6,669 nucleotides of DNA from Syntrophobacterales bacterium (lineage in GTDB: Bacteria; Desulfobacterota; Syntrophobacteria; BM002), in assembly GCA_030613915.1 (NCBI GenBank), contig JAUWKY010000133.1:1-6669 (forward strand). Reading direction: 5' to 3'. Below the pieces are notes generated by a model, which worked only from the letters and a program-made list of their open reading frames with translations, made no database searches and had not been told where the DNA came from. This document shows positions 1-5,724 of this stretch, piece by piece; the first letter of the stretch is position 1, and each line of letters starts with the position of its first letter. A program made the position numbers and the translations under genes.

Positions 1-264
1 CCCGCGCCAGCTCCTGCGGCTGCGCCCACTCCAAAACCGGCGGTGGAAGGAGGAACCCCCATTGAGGCGCCCATGCCGGGAATGGTCATTCGCTATGAGG
101 TCAAGGAAGGTGATTCGGTAAATGAAGGAGACGTGGTCCTCATTCTCGAGGCCATGAAGATGGAGAACTCCATTGCTGCACCCGCTTCCGGTACGGTGCT
201 TTCTATACCTTTCAAAAGCGGCGATTCGGTGCAAAAAGGAGATACGCTGGCTGTCATCGGCTAA
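1..264 (+). CDS. Biotin carboxyl carrier domain, C-terminal end of a carboxylase/decarboxylase subunit (5' partial)
   Basis: The reading frame is open from the first base and ends at TAA 262-264, giving the last 87 residues of a protein that starts outside the window. Residues 1-16 are a Pro/Ala-rich linker. Residues 19-87 form a biotinyl domain with the canonical EAMKMEN motif, in which K53 is the lysine that becomes biotinylated, and with the paired glycine turns of the flattened beta-barrel (EGDSVNEGD and SGDSVQKGD). The domain carries CO2 on biotin between carboxylase and carboxyltransferase active sites in the cytoplasm. A Pro/Ala linker followed by a C-terminal biotinyl domain is typical of oxaloacetate decarboxylase alpha, pyruvate carboxylase subunit B and the small gamma subunits of methylmalonyl-CoA decarboxylase. 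The missing upstream part would decide between them. The domain call is secure; the parent enzyme is inferred. Confidence 0.93.
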   Translation, partial: PAPAPAAAPTPKPAVEGGTPIEAPMPGMVIRYEVKEGDSVNEGDVVLILEAMKMENSIAAPASGTVLSIPFKSGDSVQKGDTLAVIG

Positions 265-285
265 AAGCTCCTATAGCCATTCTAC

Positions 286-319
286 AGGGGCGGACTCCCG
301 ATTGGGTTCGCCCCTTTTT
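286..319 (+). terminator. Rho-independent terminator after the biotin-carrier gene
   Basis: A 12-bp stem (286-297 with 304-315, including G-T and T-G wobbles) closes a 6-nt loop and runs straight into a T tract at 315-319. The outer seven pairs are AGGGGCG/CGCCCCT, so the base of the stem is very GC-rich. It lies 21 nt after the stop codon of the upstream gene, the expected place to end that transcript. It separates the carboxylase gene from purC. Confidence 0.9.
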
Positions 320-328
320 AAATTTGGG

Positions 329-426
329 GTTTCAGGTTTCAGTATTCAGTGTTCAGGACTCAGCTTTTTTTTCTCTTCCCTGACCCCTGACACCTGGTAC
401 CTGAATGATACCCGACACCTGACACC
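329..426. repeat. Inverted array of 7-nt repeats (heptad element, copy 1)
   Basis: The left arm, 329-363, is five consecutive 7-nt units ending in TCAG (GTTTCAG twice, then TATTCAG, TGTTCAG, GACTCAG). A pyrimidine-rich spacer at 364-380 includes eight T in a row. The right arm, 381-426, is the opposite orientation, built of units like TGACACC, with one shortened unit at 402-405 before TGATACC. The arms are imperfectly complementary, so the element can fold as a long, regularly interrupted hairpin. The flank TTGGAATTT at 441-449 is shared with the related element near 4237-4377. No coding potential is evident in 320-505. It sits between the terminator at 286-319 and purC. Its function is unknown; a dispersed non-coding genomic repeat is the best description. 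Confidence 0.8.
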
Positions 427-505
427 CTCTGATTTGGTGCTTGGAATTTGATATTTTGCAGTGCTCCACTACTTAAATGCACCATGAAAGTACAGGGAGG
501 ATTGT

Positions 506-1393
506 ATGACGGCAGCTCCGGTATTTGAGACCAACTTGCCAGGACTTAACTTGCTGGCAAGGGGAAAGGTAAGGGATATATATGATTTAGGGGATCACCT
601 GCTTATTGTGGCCACAGATCGAATCTCAGCCTACGACGTGGTAATGCCCAACGGGATTCCGGACAAAGGGAGGATTCTAACCACGATCTCCTCTTTCTGG
701 TTCAAGGCCCTGGCCGAAGTGGTGGACAATCACCTGATAACCACAGAGGTAGAGAAGTTCCCAGAAGAGTGTCAGGATTACGATGAACAATTGGCAAACC
801 GGAGCATGCTGGTGGCCAAAGCGGAACCTTTGCCGGCAGAGTGCATTGTTCGTGGCTATCTCAGTGGGTCCGGGTGGAAAGACTACCAGAGCCATGGATC
901 GGTATGCGGCATAAAGCTGACGGAAGGGCTGGTGGAATCAGCTCGTCTCGAGTCGCCCATATTCACCCCCTCCACCAAAGCTGAAAAAGGCAGTCACGAC
1001 GAAAATATCGACTTCGAAACCCTCTGCCAGCAGGTGGGAACAGATTTGGCGGCACAGCTCCGCGATCTGAGCTTGGCACTCTATGAAAAGGGGGCGGCTA
1101 TAGCCACAGAGCGAGGTATAATCATAGCTGACACCAAGTTTGAGTTCGGTCTGGTCGGAGGCAAGCTCACCCTCATCGATGAGGTCCTTACTCCGGATTC
1201 GTCCAGATTCTGGCCAGCCGACAGCTATCAGCCCGGCAGGAGCCAGCAGAGCTTCGATAAGCAGTATTTGCGTGATTACCTTGACCAGTGCGGTTGGGAT
1301 CGGACACCGCCTGCACCAGTACTACCTGACGAAGTGGTGCGCAACACCCGGACCCGCTACCTGGAGGCCCTGGAACGTCTCACCAAGAGTTAG
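506..1393 (+). CDS. purC: Phosphoribosylaminoimidazole-succinocarboxamide synthase (SAICAR synthetase)
   Basis: PurC joins CAIR and L-aspartate using ATP to make SAICAR, a middle step of de novo purine synthesis in the cytoplasm. The 295-residue product has the length of the longer bacterial/yeast Ade1-type enzyme. Family signatures are visible: GKVRDIYD at residues 20-27 (nucleotide-binding loop), [17 protein letters not shown] at 39-55, the substrate-site segment RGYLSGSGW at 116-124, ADTKFEFG at 208-215 and [12 protein letters not shown] at 225-236. The ATG start is supported by a strong Shine-Dalgarno, AGGGAGG at 494-500, five bases upstream. The stop TAG lies inside the Shine-Dalgarno of the next gene, so purC heads a three-gene block with a ParB-like and an SPL-like gene. 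No convincing promoter could be read upstream. No other purine gene is in the window. Confidence 0.97.
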   Translation: MTAAPVFETNLPGLNLLARGKVRDIYDLGDHLLIVATDRISAYDVVMPNGIPDKGRILTTISSFWFKALAEVVDNHLITTEVEKFPEECQDYDEQLANRSMLVAKAEPLPAECIVRGYLSGSGWKDYQSHGSVCGIKLTEGLVESARLESPIFTPSTKAEKGSHDENIDFETLCQQVGTDLAAQLRDLSLALYEKGAAIATERGIIIADTKFEFGLVGGKLTLIDEVLTPDSSRFWPADSYQPGRSQQSFDKQYLRDYLDQCGWDRTPPAPVLPDEVVRNTRTRYLEALERLTKS

Positions 1394-1403
1394 GAGCGGG
1401 ATC

Positions 1404-2369
1404 ATGGTTGAAAAGGAGTCTTACTCGATCCAGTTTGAAGAAGTGGATTGGAATGACACCTCCTGCCTGATCACTTACGGCCCTCTTCCAGATAAGTTAA
1501 TCCTCTCCATCCAAACCGTTGGCTTGATTCAGAAACCCTTGCTTCAGCGCAAAAGCGATGGACTTTTGCGAATCATCTGCGGCAGCCGTCGTTTAGCGGT
1601 TTGCCAGCAGCTTGGTCTGGAGCCCCTGTCTTGTGAAGTCTTGTCCACTGCTATATCACCTGTTGCAAGTTTGCGGATGGCTATCTATGACAACATTGCG
1701 CAAAGGGCCTTAAATCCTGTGGAGAAATCTTTGGTTCTCACCAAGATGGCCCAACATTTGGACCAGGCACAGCTCGTTCAAGAATTCATGCCTCTTCTGG
1801 ATCTCGAGCCCAGTGACACGCTTTGTGGCCGTTATAAGAAATTGCCAGCCTTGGAGGAACCCATCCTTGATGCCATAGCTAGGGGTACACTGCACGAGCG
1901 GATAGGCTTTGCTCTTTCACCCCTGGAGCAGGGAGACCGTCTCGCCTTCTTCAACTTTTTTCAAGACCTTCCCTTCAGTGTGAGCGTGCAGGAGGAATTA
2001 GTGGAGGCGGTTGTGGAAATAGGACGCAGGGACAATCTTACCCCGACACAGATTCTGGACAGTGAAGAGGTGAATGATCTGCGGCGGGCCCACAAGAGGC
2101 CGGCACGGCAGCGCGCCCAACAAATTCGGAAGCAGTTGCAGGCCCGGCGTGCCCCTCGCCTCACCGCCCGGAAGGAGAGGTTTGCCGGGGAAGCCAGGGA
2201 TCTTGGGCTGCCTTCTGGGGTACGTTTGATACCTCCACCTTATTTCGAGGGACCAAAGTGGAGCTTGGAATTCACTTTTGCAGGGGCTGAAGAGTTAGCG
2301 GTTCGGCTAAGAAATGTGGCTCGGCTGGCTGAACAGGCTAGATTCCAACGCATAATGGAACGCGAATGA
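1404..2369 (+). CDS. ParB-like (ParB N-terminal domain) protein of unknown role
   Basis: The 321-residue protein has a ParB-type N-terminal half. LPDKLILSIQTVGLIQKP (28-45) matches the first strand/helix of the family, GSRRL (60-64) is the box-II GxRR nucleotide-binding motif, and DNIAQRALNPVE (96-107) stands where ParB has ENxxRxxLNPxE. Residues 108-220 resemble the ParB helical/HTH region (for example LPALEEPILDAIARGTL at 147-163). A very basic Arg/Lys-rich stretch at 227-260 precedes a separate C-terminal domain, PPPYFEGPKW onward (277-320). Classical ParB proteins are CTP-dependent DNA clamps, but no parA is adjacent, so chromosome segregation is not implied. ATG 1404 is chosen because AGGAG at 1392-1396 lies seven bases upstream; the longer open frame back to 1140 is only purC read out of frame. 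The stop overlaps the start of the SPL-like gene by 4 nt (ATGA), indicating coupled translation. Confidence 0.85.
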   Translation: MVEKESYSIQFEEVDWNDTSCLITYGPLPDKLILSIQTVGLIQKPLLQRKSDGLLRIICGSRRLAVCQQLGLEPLSCEVLSTAISPVASLRMAIYDNIAQRALNPVEKSLVLTKMAQHLDQAQLVQEFMPLLDLEPSDTLCGRYKKLPALEEPILDAIARGTLHERIGFALSPLEQGDRLAFFNFFQDLPFSVSVQEELVEAVVEIGRRDNLTPTQILDSEEVNDLRRAHKRPARQRAQQIRKQLQARRAPRLTARKERFAGEARDLGLPSGVRLIPPPYFEGPKWSLEFTFAGAEELAVRLRNVARLAEQARFQRIMERE

Positions 2370-3433
2370 GGTATCTCCCTCAAAGGTTGGTTATTGAAAA
2401 GGAGGTTGCTGACAGCCCGCTGGTCAAAAGAATTCTGGCAACCTTGCCGGACACACCCGTAGATTGGGTTGACCAGCTCAAAGAAGATGAGGATGGGGAG
2501 AATGGAAGCTTTCTTGAAATCGTGAAATTTCGAGGAAGGTTTATCAAACCCTGCCCCGGTACCCGCTTTTACAATTGCTGCGGCTACCAGATCCTTAACC
2601 TGGGAATTCAATGCTCTCTTGGTTGCACCTACTGCATACTACAAGCATATTTTACCAGCCGCAACGTGCGACTTTTTGCCAATCTGGACGAGGCGATACA
2701 GCAGTTGACGGAACATCTCAATAATTCCCGGAGGGAAATACATCGTATCGGCACAGGTGAGTTTACGGACAGCCTGCTTTTAGATCCTCTGATTCACCTT
2801 AGTGAGAATTTAGTACCATTTTTTGCCGCCCAACCAAATGCGATTCTTGAACTGAAAACCAAGACTGCCCAGGTGGATCTTCTCGAAAAAATGGATCATC
2901 GAGGCCACACTATTGTAGCGTGGTCACTAAACCCGCCCCAGGTGATCGCTGCAGAGGAATCTGGCGCTGCTCCTTTGGAAGCGAGATTGGAAGCGGCACA
3001 ACGTTGCCAAGAGTGGGGCTATCGAGTTGCTTTTCATTTTGATCCACTTCTGGCTTACCCTGGATGGCAACAGGGTTACCAAGAAGTTGTGGATCGTCTT
3101 TTCTCTGCTGTGGAGCCGGGAGGCATCGCCTGGATCAGTCTGGGTACCCTTCGGTTCATGCCGTCTCTCAAGACTGTAATTCAACAACGGTACCCAAACA
3201 CCTCGATTCTGGATGAAGAGTTTATCCCAGGTTTGGACGGAAAGCTGCGTTATTTTCGTGATCTCAGGGTGGAAATGTATGCTTACCTGAACGAGTTGTT
3301 ACTTGGAATCCATAAGGATCTCTGCGTTTATCTCTGTATGGAAAGTGACGATGTGTGGCGGGAGGCTTTTGGATTTACGCCGGCGGAACGCGGCGGCCTG
3401 AGCGCCATGTTGGACAGGCGGGCGTTGTCCTAA
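2366..3433 (+). CDS. Spore photoproduct lyase-like radical SAM protein
   Basis: The 355-residue protein matches the SPL family throughout. C83-x3-C87-x2-C90 is the radical SAM cluster motif in the unusual CxxxCxxC spacing of SPL. It is followed by GTGEFTDSL (129-137), LELKTKT (161-167), WSLNP (186-190), HFDPLLAYPGW (224-234), WISLGTLRF (256-264) and YLCMES (322-327). True SPL splits the spore photoproduct in UV-damaged DNA. Here the catalytic Cys of SPL (Cys141 in B. subtilis, 43 residues after the last cluster Cys) falls on F133, and the Tyr just after the cluster is I91, although Y89 is kept. A different reaction or substrate is therefore likely. An extra Cys group (C63, C71, C72) precedes the cluster. 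ATG 2366 overlaps the stop of the ParB-like gene, so the two are probably made together. The family call is firm; function is unknown. Confidence 0.9.
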   Translation: MRYLPQRLVIEKEVADSPLVKRILATLPDTPVDWVDQLKEDEDGENGSFLEIVKFRGRFIKPCPGTRFYNCCGYQILNLGIQCSLGCTYCILQAYFTSRNVRLFANLDEAIQQLTEHLNNSRREIHRIGTGEFTDSLLLDPLIHLSENLVPFFAAQPNAILELKTKTAQVDLLEKMDHRGHTIVAWSLNPPQVIAAEESGAAPLEARLEAAQRCQEWGYRVAFHFDPLLAYPGWQQGYQEVVDRLFSAVEPGGIAWISLGTLRFMPSLKTVIQQRYPNTSILDEEFIPGLDGKLRYFRDLRVEMYAYLNELLLGIHKDLCVYLCMESDDVWREAFGFTPAERGGLSAMLDRRALS

Positions 3434-3508
3434 TTTGTACGTGCTTCAATTTGACAGTATTAGGGGGCTTGCAGAGCGATTGCTGCGCAAGAGAATGTAA
3501 AGGCAGTG

Positions 3509-4210
3509 GTGAAGAAGCGCAAACGAACTCTGAGATTTCGTAATTATTCTCATGAAACGCTGGTCAAGCGTCTCATCCGCAAGGTGCTGGTACCAATAGC
3601 GCGACTGTGGTTCGGTACCTGCCGGGTAACTATAATCAATGAAGGGGTCTACCGGGATTACATCCTTTCCGATCAACCCATTGTTGGGGGCACGTGGCAC
3701 CGCGGCGCCGTCTATTTCCTTTACTTCTTCGGTAATTTCCAGCCAAGGATGATGATCAGCCAAAGCAAGGACGGGGAGATTCTTGCGCAGTGTGCCTCAG
3801 GTTTTGGTGTTGTTCCGGTACGTGGATCCTCCAGCAAGGGGGGCCGTGATGCTGTAGAGCAGATGCGGCTTTATTTGCAGGGAGGAGGCAAGGCGTGTGC
3901 CACCGTGCTCGATGGGCCCCGAGGACCGGCCTATGGGGCCAAGAAGGGTATGATCTATCTGGCTAAACTCACGGGAGCACCTCTCATTCCAAGCATCTGG
4001 TCCGCCAACCGGACCATTACTCTGCGAAATAGCTGGGACAAAACCGTTCTGCCTCTACCCTGGAGTCGGGTCTATGTAGCCTTTGGCGAGCCAATCTTGA
4101 TTCCCACAGACAGCAGCAGTAAAGATCTAGAGAGATATCGGCGGTTAGTTGAGGAACGGTTGAACACTATGATGGCAGAGGTGGATCGTCGGTGCGGCTA
4201 TCGAAGATAG
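3509..4210 (+). CDS. DUF374-type lysophospholipid acyltransferase (LpxJ-like, putative lipid A late acyltransferase)
   Basis: The 233-residue protein carries the DUF374 signatures: GTWHRG at 61-66 (H64 is the likely catalytic His of the LPLAT fold), SQSKDGE at 84-90, RGSSSKGG at 105-112, DGPRGP at 135-140, SWD at 175-177 and GEPI at 193-196. The N-terminus is very basic, followed by an amphipathic/hydrophobic stretch (about 22-40) suited to peripheral membrane contact. Proteins of this family include LpxJ of Helicobacter and relatives, which adds a secondary acyl chain to lipid A at the inner membrane; that role here is inferred from family only. No ATG is available after the in-frame stop TAG 3461-3463. 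GTG 3509 is preferred over GTG 3506 because TAAAGG at 3498-3503 is five bases before it but only two before 3506. It follows the SPL-like gene after 75 nt with no terminator seen. Confidence 0.88.
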   Translation: MKKRKRTLRFRNYSHETLVKRLIRKVLVPIARLWFGTCRVTIINEGVYRDYILSDQPIVGGTWHRGAVYFLYFFGNFQPRMMISQSKDGEILAQCASGFGVVPVRGSSSKGGRDAVEQMRLYLQGGGKACATVLDGPRGPAYGAKKGMIYLAKLTGAPLIPSIWSANRTITLRNSWDKTVLPLPWSRVYVAFGEPILIPTDSSSKDLERYRRLVEERLNTMMAEVDRRCGYRR

Positions 4211-4236
4211 CCAAATACCAAATCACAAAGACTGAG

Positions 4237-4377
4237 GTTTCAGGTTTCAGTGTTTCCCGCTGCCGCTTCGCTACAGACGGGATTTCCGCTTCGCTCCCAC
4301 ACGCTTCAGCTTCTATGTTTCTTTTTCATGACACCTGAATCCTCAACTTTGACACCTGACACCCGACACCTGAAACC
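4237..4377. repeat. Inverted heptad element, copy 2, with an inserted segment
   Basis: The left arm is short: two GTTTCAG units (4237-4250) and a diverged unit. The right arm, 4329-4377, is seven consecutive units in perfect 7-nt register, of which three are exactly TGACACC and the others are variants (TGAATCC, TCAACTT, CGACACC, TGAAACC). As in copy 1, a T-rich pyrimidine tract (about 4317-4327) directly precedes the right arm, and TTGGAATTT follows (4385-4393). Between the arms lies an extra GC-rich module at 4251-4316. The stretch 4211-4452 has no gene on either strand that I can support. The shared plan and flanks say both elements derive from one repeat family. Confidence 0.75.
4255..4282. 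other. Hairpin inside heptad element copy 2
   Basis: An 8-bp stem (4255-4262 with 4274-4282) with one bulged A at 4277 closes an 11-nt loop. The loop carries CCGCTTCGCT (4263-4272), which is repeated exactly at 4286-4295. No T tract follows directly, so it does not look like an intrinsic terminator. It is absent from copy 1, suggesting an insertion or a module difference between copies. Confidence 0.5.
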
Positions 4378-4406
4378 CTAAAATTTGGAATTTTCAGCCA
4401 ACCCAA

Positions 4407-4425
4407 TACTCCAGTACTCCAGTAC
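4407..4425 (+). repeat. 8-bp tandem repeat TACTCCAG
   Basis: TACTCCAG occurs twice in direct succession (4407-4414, 4415-4422) and continues with TAC. A related but decayed sequence (CTCCACTACT, about 464-473) occupies the same relative place after heptad element copy 1. The tandem repeat therefore appears to be part of the element's downstream flank. It lies 28 nt before the nuclease gene. Confidence 0.6.
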
Positions 4426-4452
4426 AGCTCGTCATCTTTACGGTGACTAAAT

Positions 4453-5088
4453 ATGCTCAAGCGTTTCACACTCACCTTGATTCTTGTTCTACTCGCCAGC
4501 GGGGGGACCTCCCCAGCGGCAGATGCTGGTTCGCTGCGTGTTAAAGTGCACTGGGTGGATGACGGTGACACCATTGTAGTGGCAGGAGGCGAACGGGTAC
4601 GATACCTTGGTATCAACACCCCTGAGGTTGCCCACAAGGACGAGCCGGGAGAGCCTTTTGGTGATGAGGCTAAGGCTTTCAACAAAAAGCTGGTACAGGG
4701 CCGCTGGATAAACCTCGAGTTGGCTGAGCAGCAGCGCGACCCCTATGGTAGGCTCCTGGCCTATGTTTTCCTGGCGGACGGAACCTTTGTTAATGGTGAA
4801 CTGGTTCGCCAGGGCTATGCCCACCTGTTACGAAAACAGCCAAAGCTACGTTACTGGGAACGGCTACTGGCTCTTCAGCGCCAGGCCCTGAAGAAGAAAA
4901 AGGGTATGTGGTCGCTACCTGTTGTCAAGCCGGAGAAGTTCTATATTGGCAACAAACGAAGCTGGATCTTCCATCGGCCTCACTGCCAGTTTGGCCGAAA
5001 GACAGCCGCTGGTAATCGACTTAGATTCCGAGATCGTTATGAAGCGTTGTACCATGGGTTCAGCCCTGGCCGTCGTTGTAAACCCTAA
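4453..5088 (+). CDS. Secreted staphylococcal nuclease-like (thermonuclease) protein with C-terminal Cys/His tail
   Basis: The 211-residue precursor begins with a signal peptide (MLKRF, then a hydrophobic run to about residue 15, small residues to about 25), so it should act outside the cytoplasm. Residues 28-155 form the SNase OB-fold. VDDGDT (35-40) supplies the Ca-binding Asp (D39). R50 in RVRYLG, E58 in NTPE and R100 in YGR match the catalytic Arg35, Glu43 and Arg87 of the Staphylococcus enzyme, so phosphodiester hydrolysis of DNA/RNA is expected. Residues 163-210 resemble a small metal-binding tail often appended to bacterial SNases (GNKRSWIFHRPHC, then NRLRF and GFSPGRRCKP). The usual final CxxC-like pair is reduced to one Cys here (G206 where Cys is normal). 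GGTGA at 4442-4446 lies six bases before the ATG. It is flanked upstream by the repeat region and followed by a Nudix gene after 48 nt. Confidence 0.9.
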   Translation: MLKRFTLTLILVLLASGGTSPAADAGSLRVKVHWVDDGDTIVVAGGERVRYLGINTPEVAHKDEPGEPFGDEAKAFNKKLVQGRWINLELAEQQRDPYGRLLAYVFLADGTFVNGELVRQGYAHLLRKQPKLRYWERLLALQRQALKKKKGMWSLPVVKPEKFYIGNKRSWIFHRPHCQFGRKTAAGNRLRFRDRYEALYHGFSPGRRCKP

Positions 5089-5136
5089 TTTGGGCTAACC
5101 TCCCTGAACCTTTACAATGGAAGGTAGAACTATACT

Positions 5137-5616
5137 ATGACGCGAGATTACCCAGATCGTCCAATAGTTGGAGTGGCGGCGGTTGTTATTGAAGATGAGC
5201 GGGTTGTCTTGGTGCGACGCGGTCGCCCGCCGGCATACGGCGAGTGGTCGTTGCCAGGAGGCGCAGTGGAGCCGGGAGAGACTTTGGAGAAGGCTGTTGT
5301 ACGTGAGGTTGAAGAGGAGATTGGTCTCAATGTGGAAGTAGTAGAAGTCGTTGCCGTTCTAGATCGGATTTTTTGGGACCAGGAAGGACAGGTCCAGTAT
5401 CATTATGTGCTCGTAGACTTCCTTTGCCGCAAAACTGGAGGAAAACTACAGGCCAGCAGCGATGCAATTTCCTGTGCTCAAGTTCCTTTTTCGGCTCTCT
5501 CTCAATACAATCTTACCAAAGAAACCAGAGAGGTCATCGGTAAGGCTTACCAACGTCTCAGCGGAGGCACTCCTTCCATCTATACGGTCAAAGCAGCCAC
5601 CTCAATCCAGTCGTAA
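5137..5616 (+). CDS. Nudix hydrolase
   Basis: The 159-residue protein contains a perfect Nudix box (GX5EX7REUXEEXGU) at residues 42-64, with the metal-binding glutamates in REVEEEIGL. The N-terminal strand IVGVAAVVIEDERVVLVRRG and the WSLPGG approach are typical of the family. Such enzymes hydrolyse nucleoside diphosphates linked to another moiety. The sequence resembles the small ADP-ribose pyrophosphatase/MutT-type group, but substrate cannot be assigned from sequence. After the domain (about residue 140) there is a short tail without recognisable features. ATG 5137 has its nearest Shine-Dalgarno-like sequence, GGAAGG at 5119-5124, 12 bases upstream, which is longer than usual; no better in-frame start is seen. 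It follows the nuclease by 48 nt and may be co-transcribed with it. Confidence 0.93.
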   Translation: MTRDYPDRPIVGVAAVVIEDERVVLVRRGRPPAYGEWSLPGGAVEPGETLEKAVVREVEEEIGLNVEVVEVVAVLDRIFWDQEGQVQYHYVLVDFLCRKTGGKLQASSDAISCAQVPFSALSQYNLTKETREVIGKAYQRLSGGTPSIYTVKAATSIQS

Positions 5617-5663
5617 AATATCCCTGATGAGACTCTGTTACTGGATCTCCTGCAAAAAAGGAC

Positions 5664-5691
5664 TTGACACCGAGAGTTAAATCAAGATAAT
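5664..5691 (+). promoter_or_regulatory. Sigma70-type promoter for the TetR-family gene
   Basis: TTGACA at 5664-5669 is a perfect -35 box, followed after 16 bp by GATAAT at 5686-5691, a five-of-six match to the -10 consensus. The predicted transcription start is about 5697-5700, giving a leader of about 25-30 nt before ATG 5725. The start point falls inside the palindrome at 5691-5708, so a bound repressor would block it directly. This is the best promoter match in the window. Confidence 0.7.
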
Positions 5692-5708
5692 GACGGACTG
5701 GTCCGTCA
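5691..5708. promoter_or_regulatory. Perfect 18-bp palindrome, likely TetR-family operator
   Basis: TGACGGAC and GTCCGTCA form perfect 8-bp inverted half-sites separated by TG. Size, symmetry and GC pattern are those of TetR/AcrR operators. The site overlaps the last base of the -10 box and the predicted start point, and it ends 16 bp before the start codon of a TetR-family gene. Autorepression by that regulator is inferred. Confidence 0.75.
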
Positions 5709-5724
5709 CAATATTTTGTGGGCT

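Noticed and set aside
329..426. Heptad arrays as a CRISPR
   Set aside because: Units are 7 nt with no spacers and reverse orientation between arms; no cas genes nearby.
173..451. 92-codon + strand open frame through the terminator and heptad element
   Set aside because: Its start lies inside the biotinyl domain in another frame, and most of it translates the terminator and repeat; no protein features.
448..478. Possible purC promoter (TTGATA, 19 bp, TTAAAT)
   Set aside because: Spacing is long, the -10 is only a four-of-six match in AT-rich repeat flank; not better than chance.
1140..1403. Open frame extending the ParB-like gene 88 codons upstream into purC
   Set aside because: It is purC sequence read out of frame, with no ParB similarity; ATG 1404 has a good Shine-Dalgarno.
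2240..2611. 123-codon open frame on the minus strand
   Set aside because: It lies antisense across the coupled ParB-like/SPL-like junction, both of which have clear family motifs on the + strand.
3451..3480. TTGACA before the DUF374 gene as a promoter -35
   Set aside because: No acceptable -10 box lies 15-19 bp downstream (AGCGAT is the best).
3467..3490. Hairpin CTTGC...GCAAG after the SPL-like gene as a terminator
   Set aside because: The stem is short with a large internal mismatch and there is no T tract.
5131..5136. TATACT directly before the Nudix ATG as a -10 box
   Set aside because: The only -35-like hexamer, TTTACA at 5111, is 14 bp away, which is too close, and a start point there would be inside the gene.
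5117..5140. Seven-codon frame MEGRTIL overlapping the Nudix start (ATGA)
   Set aside because: No Shine-Dalgarno precedes it and such a short frame is expected by chance.
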